DNA of 64,000 nucleotides from Diogma glabrata (Eukaryota > Arthropoda > Insecta > Diptera > Cylindrotomidae). Shown here piece by piece: positions 11,753-22,449 of this stretch. Position 1 is the first letter of the stretch, and each line of letters starts with the position of its first letter. The notes beneath the pieces are model-generated. The model was not told where the DNA came from. It was given only the letters and a program-made list of their open reading frames with translations, and ran no database searches. The stretch spans positions 1 through 64,000 of the forward strand of contig CAVNZG010001081.1 of assembly GCA_963693315.1 (NCBI GenBank). The letters are read 5' to 3'. A program made the translations under genes and the position numbers.

Positions 11753-14700
11753 CTAAAGAATGAAAAAGAAATAATTTTAAATCTGTTGTTTTCATCAATA
11801 AATACAAACAATTTTAAATCAACGAAATGTCAAATTGATACAGGCGCTAGCTGTAATGTTATGAATATTAATGTTTATAAAAATATCGTTGGTGATGATC
11901 TAAGTATAAATAATTCTACTATAATTCTCAATTCATTTGGTGGTAATAAAATTAAACCGGTGGGCGAAGCAATTTTATACTGTCAACATAAAAATAAACT
12001 TAATATGTTAACAATGATTTTAGTGGATATTGAAACTAATACAATTATATCAGCTGAAACAAGTGTAAAATTAAATATAATTGAAATTATAAATCAAATA
12101 ACAATTTCATCAAATCGTCTAATCGAGAAATATAGCGATGTGTTTACTGGAATCGGAAAAATTGAAGGTGAAGTTAATTTTGAACTTGATCCAGATGTGT
12201 ATCCAATAATAGCACAACCAAGAAGAATTTCTGTAAATTTAAGAAGTGAATTAGCTAAAAAACTTGATGAAATGGAACAACAAGGTATAATTATAAAAGA
12301 AAATGATCATACAGATTGGGTGAGTAATATTTTAATAGTAAAAAGAAATAATAATTTACGAATATGTCTCGATCCATGCGAATTAAATAAGGCTATTAAA
12401 AGTGTTGACTACATAATGCCAAAAATTGAAGAAATTTTACCAAGATTACACAATGCAAAAGTTTTTTCAACATTAGACGCTAAACATGGTTTCTGGCAAT
12501 TACAATTAAACGAAAAAAGTAGCAAAACAACAACCTTTTATACGCCATTTGGTAGATATCGTTGGTTAAGATTACCTTTCGGAATCAGTCCTGCCATGGA
12601 AATATACCAAAAACGACAACATGAAATTTTAGAAGGTTTAGAATGTGTTGAAGTAATAGCAGATGACATAATAGTTTTCGGAAGAGGTACAACTCTAGAA
12701 GAAGCAATAAAAGACCATGATATAAATCTAGAAAGTTTGTTAGTAAGATTACGTAAAGTGAATTTAAAATTAAATCCATCAAAGCTAAAACTATGTCAAC
12801 CAGAAGTAAAATACTTTGGACATATTATTTCAAAAGACGGGTTGAAACCAGATCCAGAAAAAATATCTTGCATTAAAAATATGGATTCTCCGAAAAACAA
12901 TAAAGAAATATTAAGAATACTAGGTATGTTTACTTATGTATCGAAATTTATAGAAAATTTTTCAATAAAAACAAATAATATGAGAAATTTAGCGAAAAGT
13001 AACGTATTCGAGTGGACTGATGAACATCAACAAGAATTAAACAATTTAAAGAAAATAATAACAACAGTACCAGTGTTAAAATATTACAATCCAGCGGATA
13101 TAATAACTATACAAACAGATACATCTTCTTATGCTATAGGCTGTACAATAATGCAACAAAATCACTCGATTGCATTTGCTTCTAGAGTATTAAAAGGCGC
13201 AGAATTGAGTTATGCAGCGATCGAAAAAGAAACCTTAGCGGTGTTATTTGCTTTAAAAAGATTTGATCAATACGTTTGTGGAAGATCCAGAATAATAATA
13301 GAAACTGATCACAAACCACTAATATCAATTTTTAAAAAATCTATATTAAAAGCTCCAAAACGCATTCAAAAAATGATGCTGTATTTACAGAGATACAATT
13401 TTGCTCTTAAATACACTAAAGGTAAAGAAATGCTAATCGCAGATTGCATATCTCGTGCACCATTACATGATGACGAATTTCTAAAAGATTATGATATCTA
13501 TACTATTAAAGATGATGCCATGTATAAAGATATAGATGAAATTGATACATCCGATCTCAGAATAAATAGTGAAACATTAGGCAAAATAAAAATTGAAACA
13601 CATAAAGATGATGAAATTCAACAAGTCATAAAATTAGTAAGTCAAGGTTGGCCAGATAAGTCTAGCAATTTAAATTTATTAACAAAAAAATACTACAACT
13701 ATCGGGATGAACTTACAATTAGTCAAGGAATTTTATTCAAAGGCTCTAGAGTAATAATTCCTAAATCATTAAGACTAGAAATTTTAAACAAACTACAAAT
13801 CAATCATGTAGGAATACAATCTACAATTAATCTAGCAAGAGAAGTAGTTTACTGGCCAAACATGAATGCAGAAATACAAAACATGATTAAAAGTTGTAGA
13901 ATTTGCATAAAATATTCTGATAATCAACCAAATGAACCAATGCAAACTCACAAGATACCAGATTATCCATTCCAAAGAATAAATATGGATATATTTGAAA
14001 TAATAATTAATGGAAGACAAAGAAAATTTCTACTGACAGTTGATCAATACTCAGATTTTTTCGAAATAGATGAACTATCCGATTTAAAATCAGAAACAAT
14101 AATAAAAATTTGTAAAAGAAACTTTTCCAGATATGGTATTCCAGAAGTGTGTGTCACGGATAATCCGAAAACATTTGATAATCAACAAATGAAAATATTT
14201 GCAGAACAATGGAATTTTATGCATACCAGCAGCAGTCCATACCATCAGCAAGGTAATGGCAAAGTTGAAGCAACGGTAAAAACGGTAAAAAAGTTAATGA
14301 AGAAAAGTGTAGAAAGTAAAACCGATTTCTACATTTGTTTGTTACAATGGCGAAATACGCCAAACAAAATAAAATCAAGTCCCGTTAGAAGATTATTTAA
14401 TCGTAATACAAGAAATATTCTACCATTCTCAAAAAGTCAACTAAAAAGTAAAATCGTAGAAAATGTAAAACAAGAAATTGAACTTAACAAAAGAAAATCT
14501 AAAATGTATTATGATAGAGCTACACGAACGTTACCAAGATTAATATACGGACAAGAAGTATTCATGAAAAAAATGCCTCAAGATAAAGTATGGCAAGAAG
14601 GAAAAATTATTAAAAATTTAGATGATGATAAATCATACATAATAGAAAGTGGCGGAACTCACTATCGTAGAAACAGATGTCATATTAAACCTATTAATAA

Positions 14701-14884
14701 CCCAGATATTGAAAACCAAATAAATTCGGAGGAAAATGCTGAAATTTCAATTGAAGACAATAGTACAAACACAACGCCAACAGAGTCATCATCCATCCAA
14801 GAACCACAACCCTCAACATCAACAGCTCGACCATCAAGAAATATAAAATTACCTGAAAAATATAAAGATTACGTAATGAATTAA
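11753..14884 (+). CDS. pol: Pol of Mag-like Ty3/Gypsy element (protease, RT, RNase H, integrase)
   Basis: The frame is open from the codon after the gag TGA. It has no early ATG, which supports expression as a Gag-Pol fusion. Domains in order: aspartic protease (DTGAS near 11838); reverse transcriptase with LDAKHGFWQL and the catalytic VIADD box near 12655-12670; RNase H (TDTSS, EKETLA, ETDHKPL at 13120-13320); integrase with an HHCC zinc domain near 13804-13910 and the D, D, E residues in NMDIF, VTDNP and GKVEA. The C-terminal 60 residues are Ser/Thr/Glu-rich. No stop or frameshift; likely a functional enzyme set. Confidence 0.9.
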   Translation, partial: LKNEKEIILNLLFSSINTNNFKSTKCQIDTGASCNVMNINVYKNIVGDDLSINNSTIILNSFGGNKIKPVGEAILYCQHKNKLNMLTMILVDIETNTIISAETSVKLNIIEIINQITISSNRLIEKYSDVFTGIGKIEGEVNFELDPDVYPIIAQPRRISVNLRSELAKKLDEMEQQGIIIKENDHTDWVSNILIVKRNNNLRICLDPCELNKAIKSVDYIMPKIEEILPRLHNAKVFSTLDAKHGFWQLQLNEKSSKTTTFYTPFGRYRWLRLPFGISPAMEIYQKRQHEILEGLECVEVIADDIIVFGRGTTLEEAIKDHDINLESLLVRLRKVNLKLNPSKLKLCQPEVKYFGHIISKDGLKPDPEKISCIKNMDSPKNNKEILRILGMFTYVSKFIENFSIKTNNMRNLAKSNVFEWTDEHQQELNNLKKIITTVPVLKYYNPADIITIQTDTSSYAIGCTIMQQNHSIAFASRVLKGAELSYAAIEKETLAVLFALKRFDQYVCGRSRIIIETDHKPLISIFKKSILKAPKRIQKMMLYLQRYNFALKYTKGKEMLIADCISRAPLHDDEFLKDYDIYTIKDDAMYKDIDEIDTSDLRINSETLGKIKIETHKDDEIQQVIKLVSQGWPDKSSNLNLLTKKYYNYRDELTISQGILFKGSRVIIPKSLRLEILNKLQINHVGIQSTINLAREVVYWPNMNAEIQNMIKSCRICIKYSDNQPNEPMQTHKIPDYPFQRINMDIFEIIINGRQRKFLLTVDQYSDFFEIDELSDLKSETIIKICKRNFSRYGIPEVCVTDNPKTFDNQQMKIFAEQWNFMHTSSSPYHQQGNGKVEATVKTVKKLMKKSVESKTDFYICLLQWRNTPNKIKSSPVRRLFNRNTRNILPFSKSQLKSKIVENVKQEIELNKRKSKMYYDRATRTLPRLIYGQEVFMKKMPQDKVWQEGKIIKNLDDDKSYIIESGGTHYRRNRCHIKPINNPDIENQINSEENAEISIEDNSTNTTPTESSSIQEPQPSTSTARPSRNIKLPEKYKDYVMN

Positions 14885-14971
14885 ATTTAAATATTAATTA
14901 AACATAATAACTTTATTAATGAAATACTAAATAAACATAAAAAAAAAAAAAAAAAAAAAAAATCGATAGGA

Positions 14972-15091
14972 TGTTATATTATGTATTCTTAGATATAATT
15001 CTTACGTATTCTAATGTATAACAACTCATGTATCGCACTGTATTCAAGCAATAAAGAACGCAGTTCACGTATGACGGCTACATACATAACA
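14972..15091 (+). repeat. 3' LTR of Mag-like element
   Basis: 120 bp, one base different from the 5' LTR; followed by TSD TTTTC. The stretch just before it (A run, then TCGATAGGA) would be the polypurine-tract region, but it is atypical. Confidence 0.92.
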
Positions 15092-15352
15092 TTTTCAAAA
15101 ACATTCTACGAATTTTAAATATAAAATATGCTTTGAATTTTAAATGTTTGAAGATAACAAAATCAAATCGCCATTTTTTGTTTGAAATATCATAAAATCA
15201 TACTGATATTTTTTTCTACAATTCTTGTAGAAAAAAATATCATGAAAAATGTTATGACATTGATAGAAGTAGTCTTCACGTGTGATTTCTTGTATAACTC
15301 GATTGTAGATGTTACGTGAAGACCCACAGTTAGTTGTGGATATCAGTGATTA

Positions 15353-15576
15353 AGGCCCGCTATACACTTGAGCTAAACTATGCGAACTATGTTTTTAAAA
15401 AAATGTTTTAACGCGAATAATATTTTTTAAACCAAATGTAATGAATGTAATGTTCCTTTTTTATTTTATTTTTTTGAATGTTTTGTTTCCGTAATGTTTT
15501 TTTGTATAATTACGTTGCATACAAAAAACATAGTTCGCATAGTTTACATAGTTTAGCTCAAGTGTATAGCGGGCCT
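15353..15576. mobile_element. TIR element family Q, short foldback
   Basis: TIR AGGCCCGCTATACACTTGAG at the left and inverted at the right. Similarity extends about 40 bp with a short insertion (GTTTACATA). Flanked by TA on each side (15351-15352, 15577-15578). 224 bp, non-coding; a TA target would suit a Tc1/mariner-like source, inference only. Confidence 0.75.
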
Positions 15577-15599
15577 TACAGGCTGATTCTGACATACCC

Positions 15600-16912
15600 C
15601 AGTAAAAGTGTTATACCAGATTTACTAGTAACTTACTATTAACGCGTTATAGTAACAAGACCAAGACAAACCCAAGACCGCGCGAACAAATTGTCCCACC
15701 TCGTCTTGTATAACATGTATAGGGTTTGTCTGGTAAGACGGGTCTTTAGTTTGTCTGGTCAGACATGTCTTTAGTTTGTCTTGGTAAACCTAAATCGTCT
15801 AACCACCTTGGTATAGAAATTGGAATTTTTGTAAATAAAATACATTTTAATAATTTTGTTTAAGTTTTTTATTATCTGTAATAAAATAAATAAATATAAA
15901 TATAAAAATATTTCTTAAATATATATTTAGAATAATACTACAGTTATTAATTATCATATATCAATCTGAAAAAATAAAATGGGGTTAAGCTAAAAGAATA
16001 ACATATATGTATAATGTTTTTAATTTTAAAATTTGAGTATTTACTTATATATAAATATAGGTACTTACCTTTTTAAATCCCTTAATTATATTTAAAAAAT
16101 TTAAATATGATTAATAACTTTAATTATAAATTCACTTTATTAAAATTAAATGGGCGACATATATACATAAAACGTAAAAACACAATTGTTTAAACCATAT
16201 GTATTGTTCTCATATAATGGTTTCGATCTTTGTCGTATGTGCGTATAAGCAGTAGCACTATAAGAGATATATGCCTTTCTTGCTTCCACTAACGCACTCT
16301 TATGAATGATAACAAACTAAAGACCTGGGATACGTTCCGAAACTTTACTATAGCTAACTATATTTAAATATCATTTAAATCCGGTCGTTCAGAAACAAAA
16401 TAGTAAAGTTAATATTTAACTATTTGACAGCTGTTTGCGTTCAGAAACATACTACGCCCCGCCCACGTTTATTTAAAAATTAAATGTGCTCTCGAGTAGA
16501 GTTAAAAATTAAATACACATATACATAAGCATTATTTAAAATTTAACGATTTCAAATTGACAGTTAAATTTATTTTGAAATTGCAGCATATATATTTTTC
16601 AAATTCTGAATGAAATGCAAGTTTTCTATAACAATATGGTTAGTAATTTCTATTTTAGTTTTTAATTTTTTCGGTTTTAATTTTATTCAATTGAAACATT
16701 TTATGATAGAATTATTCTGAAATACGATTTTAACAGATTGTATTAGTATTTGTGTATTTAATATTTTACTTAATGATCGTCGTTCAGAAATTATTTAACT
16801 AAAGTTATTAAATATTTTAATGCGGTGATTTGATTGGTGCATTAAATATTTAGCTATAGTAAAGTTTCGGAACTTATCCCTGTTATACTAGTAACAAAAA
16901 TTTTAGTGGGAC
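15600..16912. mobile_element. Insertion G in A4 (contains H2)
   Basis: Interrupts A4 between CATACC and CCTCACAG. Imperfect ends CCCAGTAAAA and, inverted, CCCACTAAAA, each followed inward by TTACTAGTAAC-like words. Inside is an unusual G/C-richer stretch with repeated GTCTGGTMAGAC and 'TTTAGTTTGTCT' words (15700-15790). No ORF of note. Boundaries good to a few bases. Confidence 0.5.
16327..16878. mobile_element. TIR element family H, complete copy H2
   Basis: TIR of about 28 bp containing GTTCCGAAACTTTACTATAG, left at 16334 and inverted at the right (near 16855). About 550 bp, non-coding. It provides the unoccupied target for I1: near 16805 the sequence runs straight through the TAA at which H1 is split at 3491 and 37756. 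Confidence 0.75.
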
Positions 16913-17226
16913 CCTCACAGATGCAAAAATAGTCATAGCAAAGACTTTTCTCTTAGCTAAGACAAAAACCTCTTAAATGCGATTCTGTATGTAGTCACAA
17001 CTGTGAGATGTCAAAAAAAAACCTCTTACTTAAGACCATCAAACATGGTCATCTTAAGCATCACAATTTAACGTTATATTTTTTTATTGGAATTCTTGTA
17101 TGAAAAATTTTATTAATAAAGAATAAAATAATAATTATGAATTATTTATGTAATTCTTATAAAATTTAAAATAATTATCTATATTTTATTTTAGTTTGTA
17201 TCAAAATTATTGAACAAAATATATAT

Positions 17227-17292
17227 TTATATATTCAATATCAATTTCGGAGTAACGTGAGTGATCCATTATTAATGAATGAAATTATATTT
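17227..17292. other. Unassigned 66 bp between A4 and the Penelope-like copy
   Basis: This segment, containing CGGAGTAACGTGAGTGATCC, is absent at the corresponding end of the second Penelope-like copy (35809). It may be extra 3' tail of PLE copy 1 or filler added at insertion. Nothing coding. Confidence 0.3.
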
Positions 17293-17462
17293 GTTAAATA
17301 TAAAAACTTTTTTTTAACGAATTGTAATCACCTATTACTTTCACTCACTGTTTAACGACAAATTTTTTAGAAAAACCCTTTAATTATTATTTTTTCCCAA
17401 AAGAAATTAAAACAAAAACAAACAGGCAAAACTTCAATTTTATCGTTAATTTTATTTGTATT

Positions 17463-17500
17463 TCCTGACTAGTTTCGGACTCTATGAGTCCATTAACAAA
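17463..17500 (-). ncRNA. Hammerhead-ribozyme-like segment in PLE copy 1 tail
   Basis: Mirror of the segment at 35595-35632: a GGACTC/GAGTCC stem with loop ATA, followed by GAAAC and TAGTC. PLEs are known to carry hammerhead motifs in their terminal repeats. Here the stem II plus GAAA half is perfect, while the expected CUGAUGA half reads only as a degenerate UUGUUAAU, so activity is doubtful. Confidence 0.35.
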
Positions 17501-17750
17501 GGATTTACAACTAAAGTATCCAGTGTTTTAATTATTCTATTTATACTAATTATCGATTTTTGAAAGATAAGTATCAGTAATAAAATGGGGAAGTAACCTA
17601 AGATTAAACAAAAAAAACAAAAAAAAATTAAAAACAACAAAAGACAAAAAAAAGGGAAGTAACTTAACTCTAAAGTAATGACAAAAATCATAAATTGAGA
17701 AAAAAAATTAAAAAAAAAAAAAAATTATTCTTAAAATGTTTATGGCTTCA

Positions 17751-18320
17751 TTAATAGTTTCCTGGTTTTTCCGAAATTTGAAATAGTGGTGAAATGATTG
17801 GTGCGTCCTCTAAATTCATTTTATTTGTTGTTTTTGTGATGTGATAAGACTCATATGCATCTAGTTTCCATTTCTGATAAACATTTTTAATAATTTTTGA
17901 GTTAGTATCGTCTATTGTATGTTGGTTTTCATTCATATGATGGGCCACGCTAGATGTATTGCCGTTGGCTTTCTTATGTTCAATTAATCTTGTGCCAAAT
18001 TCTCTGAACGTTTGTCCGATATAGGTGTTGTCACAGTTTTGGCATTTGATTTGGTAAATACCTGAACGGGAGTTGCTGCATTCTTTATCCTTATAATTGT
18101 TTAAATGTTTTTTAATTTGTGTACTTGGTCTCGTGACAAGCTCAATCTGATGCTTTTTAAAAATTTTTTGTAGTTTGTTTGTGATTGCTGGGTAAAATGG
18201 TAGGCTAATTCTTGATTTCACACTTTCCTTTAGTCTGCTTAGTTTTGATAGCTTAGAGGTTTCATGTTTTCTTTTGTGTTGTTTCATTATTTGATCAGCA
18301 AATTTTTTTTGAAAATCCAT
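17751..18320 (-). pseudogene. PLE copy 1: GIY-YIG endonuclease region
   Basis: Encodes the C-terminal endonuclease of a Penelope-like protein. It has a basic linker, the CCHH-like cysteine region (CSNSRSGIYQIKCQNC), then the GIY-YIG core with GIYQIKC, TYIGQT and the Arg/Glu-bearing FGTRLIEHKKA. The enzyme nicks the DNA target for target-primed reverse transcription. It is out of frame with the RT portion because of one extra A in an oligo-A run near 18301-18308. Copy 2 has the in-frame version. Confidence 0.85.
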
Positions 18321-18344
18321 TGGCTATTGCTGCATTATGTATAT

Positions 18345-19113
18345 ATTCTACCTCTTCATCAAACTCAGGTTTTTCCATTGGAACATTGTACAATCTGTTG
18401 GCCATCGAATGAAAAGCAGCTTTTTTTGGCTTATATGATGAAAGGAGTTGTTTGTTATATACCGGTTTGTGTTTGTAGGTTTTCTGTATATTCCAAACTT
18501 TAAACTATTGTTGTCTTTTCTTATAATTTTTAGATCCAAAAAATTTAAAATGTTGTTTTGTTAGCTGTTTCATATGTAAATTTAATTGAGGGATGATAGT
18601 TGTTAATGAATTGAAATATTGTTGGCAAATCATCTCTTTTGACTATAGAAAAAACATCGTCCACGTATCTAAGCCACATCTTAGGAAATAACATATAGTT
18701 TTCTTTCATTTCTATTTCCATTCTGCTCATGAATATATTGCTTAATAATGGGGCTAGTTTGCTCCCCATTGATGTACCAGATGTTTGCTTGTAGAATTTG
18801 TCTCTAAACTTGACAAAATTCTGATCCATACATGTTTTTACGATTTTTATGTAAGCTGCTATTTTGTTTCTTGGAATACGATTTCTAGTTAGATGGTCCT
18901 CTAGATATTCTATAGTGGTATTGATCGGGATACTTGGAAAGAGTGCAGTTACATCAAATGATACCATGATTTCGTCTGGTTCTATTGTAATATTTTTGAT
19001 TCTCTCTAGTAGTTCTGAAGTGTTTTTAATACTGTAACCTTGTGGAGGTGGAATTTCATCAAATTTACTTAACACATATTTAGCCATGTTCTCTGTAGGT
19101 GTCGATATATTTT
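18345..19113 (-). pseudogene. PLE copy 1: reverse transcriptase region
   Basis: RT palm motifs: VSFDVTALFPSIPI (motif A type), GTSMGSKLAPLLSNIFM (motif B) and LRYVDDVFSI (catalytic YVDD). The reading frame then breaks near 18558 and again near 18421. It is cut at its N-terminal side by the LINE insertion at 19113/21536; the frame continues at 21536-21811. Compared with copy 2, this copy keeps the better motif B (GTSMG). Confidence 0.85.
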
Positions 19114-21535
19114 TTTTTTTTTTTTTTTTAATAAAATGTGTTGTGTAATAGGGTTTAGAATATGTGTCACAACAACACATAAATACCTTTTAAGACCTAG
19201 GTCTAGACCTGGGTCCCACAACAACTGGCGTTCTGAAGTGTAGATTAACGCTTTTTTTAAACATCTGTGGGTTGAAGCCACCTGAGACTAAGTGTTCCGG
19301 CAAACTATTCCATTTGTACGCAGTTCGGACAAAGAAGTCTCTCTGCGATCTGCCAGTATGACAGCGCGGGATCTTTACCGTTTCACTGGTTGCGGCAGCC
19401 GATTGCCGAGTGGAACGGGGGTAAGAATAAGTTTGAGGCATGATGCCGCTGATTTCATCTGAGCACTGCTGATGACGATATTTGTAAAAAACAACGAGGT
19501 CAGCAACAGTGCGACGATGTTGTAGGGAATCAAGTTGTGATGTCAAAGTTCGATCACCTACAATTCGTATAGCTCGCTTTTGAACAGAGTCCAAGAGGGC
19601 CAAGATGGAAACAGAGGCAGCACCCCAAACTTGACAGCAGTACTCCATACAGGGACGAATATAGGACTTATAAACATGGAGCAATTGGTATGGAGTGAAA
19701 AATTTTTTGCATCTATTTAGGAGGCCGAGTTTTTTAGACGCGCTTTTTGCCATCGCCATTACATGATCGTTCCAGAGTAGGTCATTTGAAACTGTGACAC
19801 CCAATAAACGAATGTTTTTACATTCACCTATTGGTTCATCACACATACTAAATAAAATATCTTTGGGGAACTCGGTCTTTAATCTGGAAACAATCAACAG
19901 CTGTGTTTTGGTGGAGTTGAAATTGACAAGGTTTTGGTCACCCCAGTCGGCGACTTTATTCAGGTCTTTGTTCACGTTTATGGCAGCGTCTCTCCGGGCA
20001 GGATTAATTCGTTCGTGCATTTTACCTTTTGAAGGAAGGGGCTCGAACGACTTGTGCAGAGTACTATCATCTGCAAAACTATTTATTGGGTTGCTGGTGA
20101 TTTTCAACAATTCGTTGATATAAATCAAAAATAGGGTTGGGGACAATACTGAGCCTTGGGGTACACCAGCGTTAATTAGTTTAGACTCAGAAGAATATCC
20201 GTCTAAGGTTACCGAAATGTATCGGTCGGATAGAAAATTTTGAATCAGCTTCACAACATTGGGATGAAAACCGTACGCAACGAGCTTGTTGATTAAGTTG
20301 GCATGCCAGACTCGATCGAATGCCTTGGAGATGTCTAAAGCGATAACGTATGTTTCACCACCTTTATCAAGTATGCTGTTCCAACAATGCGCTACATAGT
20401 TTAATAGATCGGTAGTTGATCTTTTGTTTCGAAAACCGTATTGGCTGTCGGATATTAAATGATTTTCTTCCAGAAATTTTGAAATATGTGTATTAATATA
20501 ATGCTCATAGACTTTGGATAGGACCGATAGTAAAGCTATTGGCCTATAATTTGAGATATCGGATCTTGGTCCCTTTTTGGGGACGGGCTGGACATTTGCC
20601 AACTTCCAGCACGAGGGAAATATACCAGATTTGTAGGATTGGTAGAATATTTTAGTTAAAGTTGGTGCAAGTTCTTTGGAAAAGGTTTTTAAAATAATGG
20701 GTGGAATATTGTCCATTCCTGATGCTTTGTTGATGTTTAACCCCTTTAAAAGTTTAGCGACTATTTTGGGTTTGAAGTGAAGTTCATTCATATTAACTCC
20801 TGAAGACTGGATTTGGGGTATTTCTTTAGGAGTTTCCAAAACAGTGGAGTTCAGAGCAAAGCGTTCAGCGAACAAGTTAGCTTTTCTTGCGGGATCATTG
20901 ACGATTAAATCACCATCAATAATAGGGGGAATAGAAAATTTTGTACCAGAATTTAAAGAATTAATGGCACTGTAGAAACTCTTGTCAGAAACAGACATAG
21001 ACGTAAGTTTTGAGGCTTTCGCTCTGTCAATTTCGGACTTTTCGTTTGAGATAATCTGATTAGATATTTTGTTGGCCTTTAGATATTGGGATCGATTAGT
21101 GGGAGTTTTGTTATGAATCCAAATATTAAATGATCTACGTTTGTTTCTAAGTGCCGTTTTGGCAGCTTTCGAATACAAGTATTTTTGTTTGGGTTTTACT
21201 ATGGAGAAAGGGACAAATTTATTTATAGCAAATTGGATGGTTTCTGTAAAGTTTTGAGCAGAAACATTTACATTGTCAGTGTAAAAACAATGACGGTCGA
21301 AAGGGAAACCATGGAAAAAATTTTGAAGACCACTCTTATCCATTTTTGAGTAGTGAAATATTTTACGGGGTTTGGGAGCTGTAGTTTTAAGTAAATCAGT
21401 TTTGATAACTGATGAGATTAAATAATGATCAGAATTTCCAATACTACCTTTCGCAACATCGACACTCGTAATATCTGGCATTGTGGTAAGATAGAGATCT
21501 AGTAGAAAACTATTTTCACCGCCATTACGGGGATC
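19114..21535 (-). mobile_element. 5'-truncated jockey/CR1-type LINE inserted in PLE copy 1
   Basis: Minus-strand non-LTR retrotransposon ending in an A tail (T run at 19110-19129 on the plus strand) and truncated at its 5' end. The 7-bp TSD TATATTT is at 19107-19113 and 21536-21542 (the left copy merges into the tail). PLE copy 2 at 29530-29545 shows the unoccupied site. The truncation lies inside the endonuclease domain. Confidence 0.88.
19190..21535 (-). pseudogene. LINE ORF2 (end of endonuclease, reverse transcriptase), 5'-truncated
   Basis: About 780 residues with no internal stop. It begins in the tail of an APE-type endonuclease (GNSDHYLISS). RT motifs follow: ASGMDNIPP, ISNYRPIALLS, ALDISKAFDRVWH, NAGVPQGSVLSPTLF and a catalytic SFADDS box (FADD, common in jockey/CR1-group LINEs). 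A conserved C-terminal region has EYCCQVWG, RAIRIVGD and the W-N-SLP motif. By chance the first 276 bases upstream are in frame PLE sequence, giving an artificial fused ORF to 21811. The element cannot initiate normally, having no ORF1 or promoter. Confidence 0.85.
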
Positions 21536-21820
21536 TATATTTGAAGCAATTGGTCTCATTTGGTTTCCAGGTTTATGTATTTTGGGTAAAGCATAAAGTT
21601 TTGAGACTTTCGGGTTGGTTACATGGAAGGAATATTCTAATTTTCGATCTTCTAGTAAGTCTGCTACCTCTTTGGAAACACGTTTGGTTTCTTTAACCAT
21701 ATTGTTTAATGGATCTCTAGATTTTCCGTTTTTCCAAGTGTGTTCTTTATATGGTCCCTCTCTAATAGTGGTTAACACTCGATTATCATATTCCTTTTTA
21801 TCCAAGATCACAATCGCGTT
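21536..21820 (-). pseudogene. PLE copy 1: segment N-terminal to the RT core
   Basis: Encodes the stretch ending LYALPKIHKPGNQMRPIASN, typical of the region just before the PLE RT palm. It matches copy 2 at 29251-29540. Bounded by the LINE on one side and the BEL/Pao LTR on the other. Confidence 0.8.
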
Positions 21821-22422
21821 TGAATAATATCAGCTGCACTCGTTGATTGCGTATCCACAATTTATCTTGACGAGTCCAGTTGTACTATTTTGTATTTGTT
21901 GAGTTTTACCGCCTTTTATGCTTGTACAAACAAGTTACCAAATTATTCCAAAAATGATGCGTTTCCTATTTCACAGCAGAGGTTCAATTATTATATTCAG
22001 ATGAGATGAGAATGTCCGGGTGTAATTTCCAAAAATCGTTATTAAATAAAAACAATAAAATAATATTCAAATATTGTTTTATTTTAACAAAATCACAGCT
22101 AATTAATATTTTTCACCGTTCACAGGAAAGTTCAAATATAAAGTGAAGATGACTATGCAAATTTTTTAATCAAACACTTTTAATAATTAATCGAAGCCTT
22201 TCTTAATATTTCCAAATATAAATTAAATTTCCTTACATCTATTGTAAAAAAGGTGAACTTTACTAATTTAATATGATCGAAAGGTTTTGACCTAAGCTAA
22301 TTGATTATTCTATGATTTGTTGATTTTAATTAGATTCACTAAATCTATATTCTGATAGATGAACTAATATTTTTCTATATTAAATTATTGTTTTTTAATT
22401 AGTTGTTTAGGTATTGTCGTCA
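21821..22422 (-). repeat. 3' LTR of BEL/Pao element
   Basis: 602 bp reading TGACGACAATACC ... GATATTATTCA on the minus strand. Compared with the 5' LTR it differs near 21890-21900, at 22173 and around 22335-22350. Confidence 0.88.
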
Positions 22423-22449
22423 TACTCCGCCTCGTTAACGACTTAGTCG

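Larger units (their letters stand above)
9945..15091 (+). mobile_element. Mag-like Ty3/Gypsy LTR retrotransposon, complete
   Basis: Two 120-bp LTRs (9945-10064, 14972-15091) begin TGTTAT and end ATAACA and differ at one base. The 5-bp TSD TTTTC is at 9940-9944 and 15092-15096. A TGGTGTCAGG primer-binding-like site follows the 5' LTR at 10065. gag and pol are long and open in one frame, separated by a single TGA. The leader is interrupted by TIR element E. An A run of 24 lies at 14939-14962, just before the 3' LTR. The young LTRs and full motif set suggest a recently mobile copy. Confidence 0.92.
9750..15329. mobile_element. TIR element family F, copy F1, split by the Mag-like retrotransposon
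   Basis: Pieces 9750-9944 and 15092-15329 together match, in reverse, the intact copy F2 at 42712-43148. The TIR contains TCTTCACGTRAC at both ends; flanking trinucleotides are TTA at 9747-9749 and 15330-15332. About 0.43 kb before the retrotransposon inserted. Non-coding. Confidence 0.8.
15579..17226 (+). mobile_element. TIR element family A, copy A4 (left part only, contains G)
   Basis: Begins CAGGCTGATTCTGA, is interrupted by G from about 15600 to 16912, resumes CCCTCACAGATG, and stops matching family A near 17226. Its base differences (for example AAGACAAAAACC and CTTACTTAAGACC) are shared with A5 at 35810 but not with A1 to A3. A4 and A5 therefore look like a duplication either side of the Penelope-like block. 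Confidence 0.7.

Noticed and set aside
14939..14962. Poly(A) tail of a processed insertion
   Set aside because: The A run lies inside the Mag-like element, between pol and the 3' LTR, with the LTR and TSD intact beyond it.
19190..21811. A single 873-codon protein
   Set aside because: It is a chance in-frame fusion of PLE coding (21536-21811) with the truncated LINE ORF2; the junction is the LINE 5' end with a TSD.
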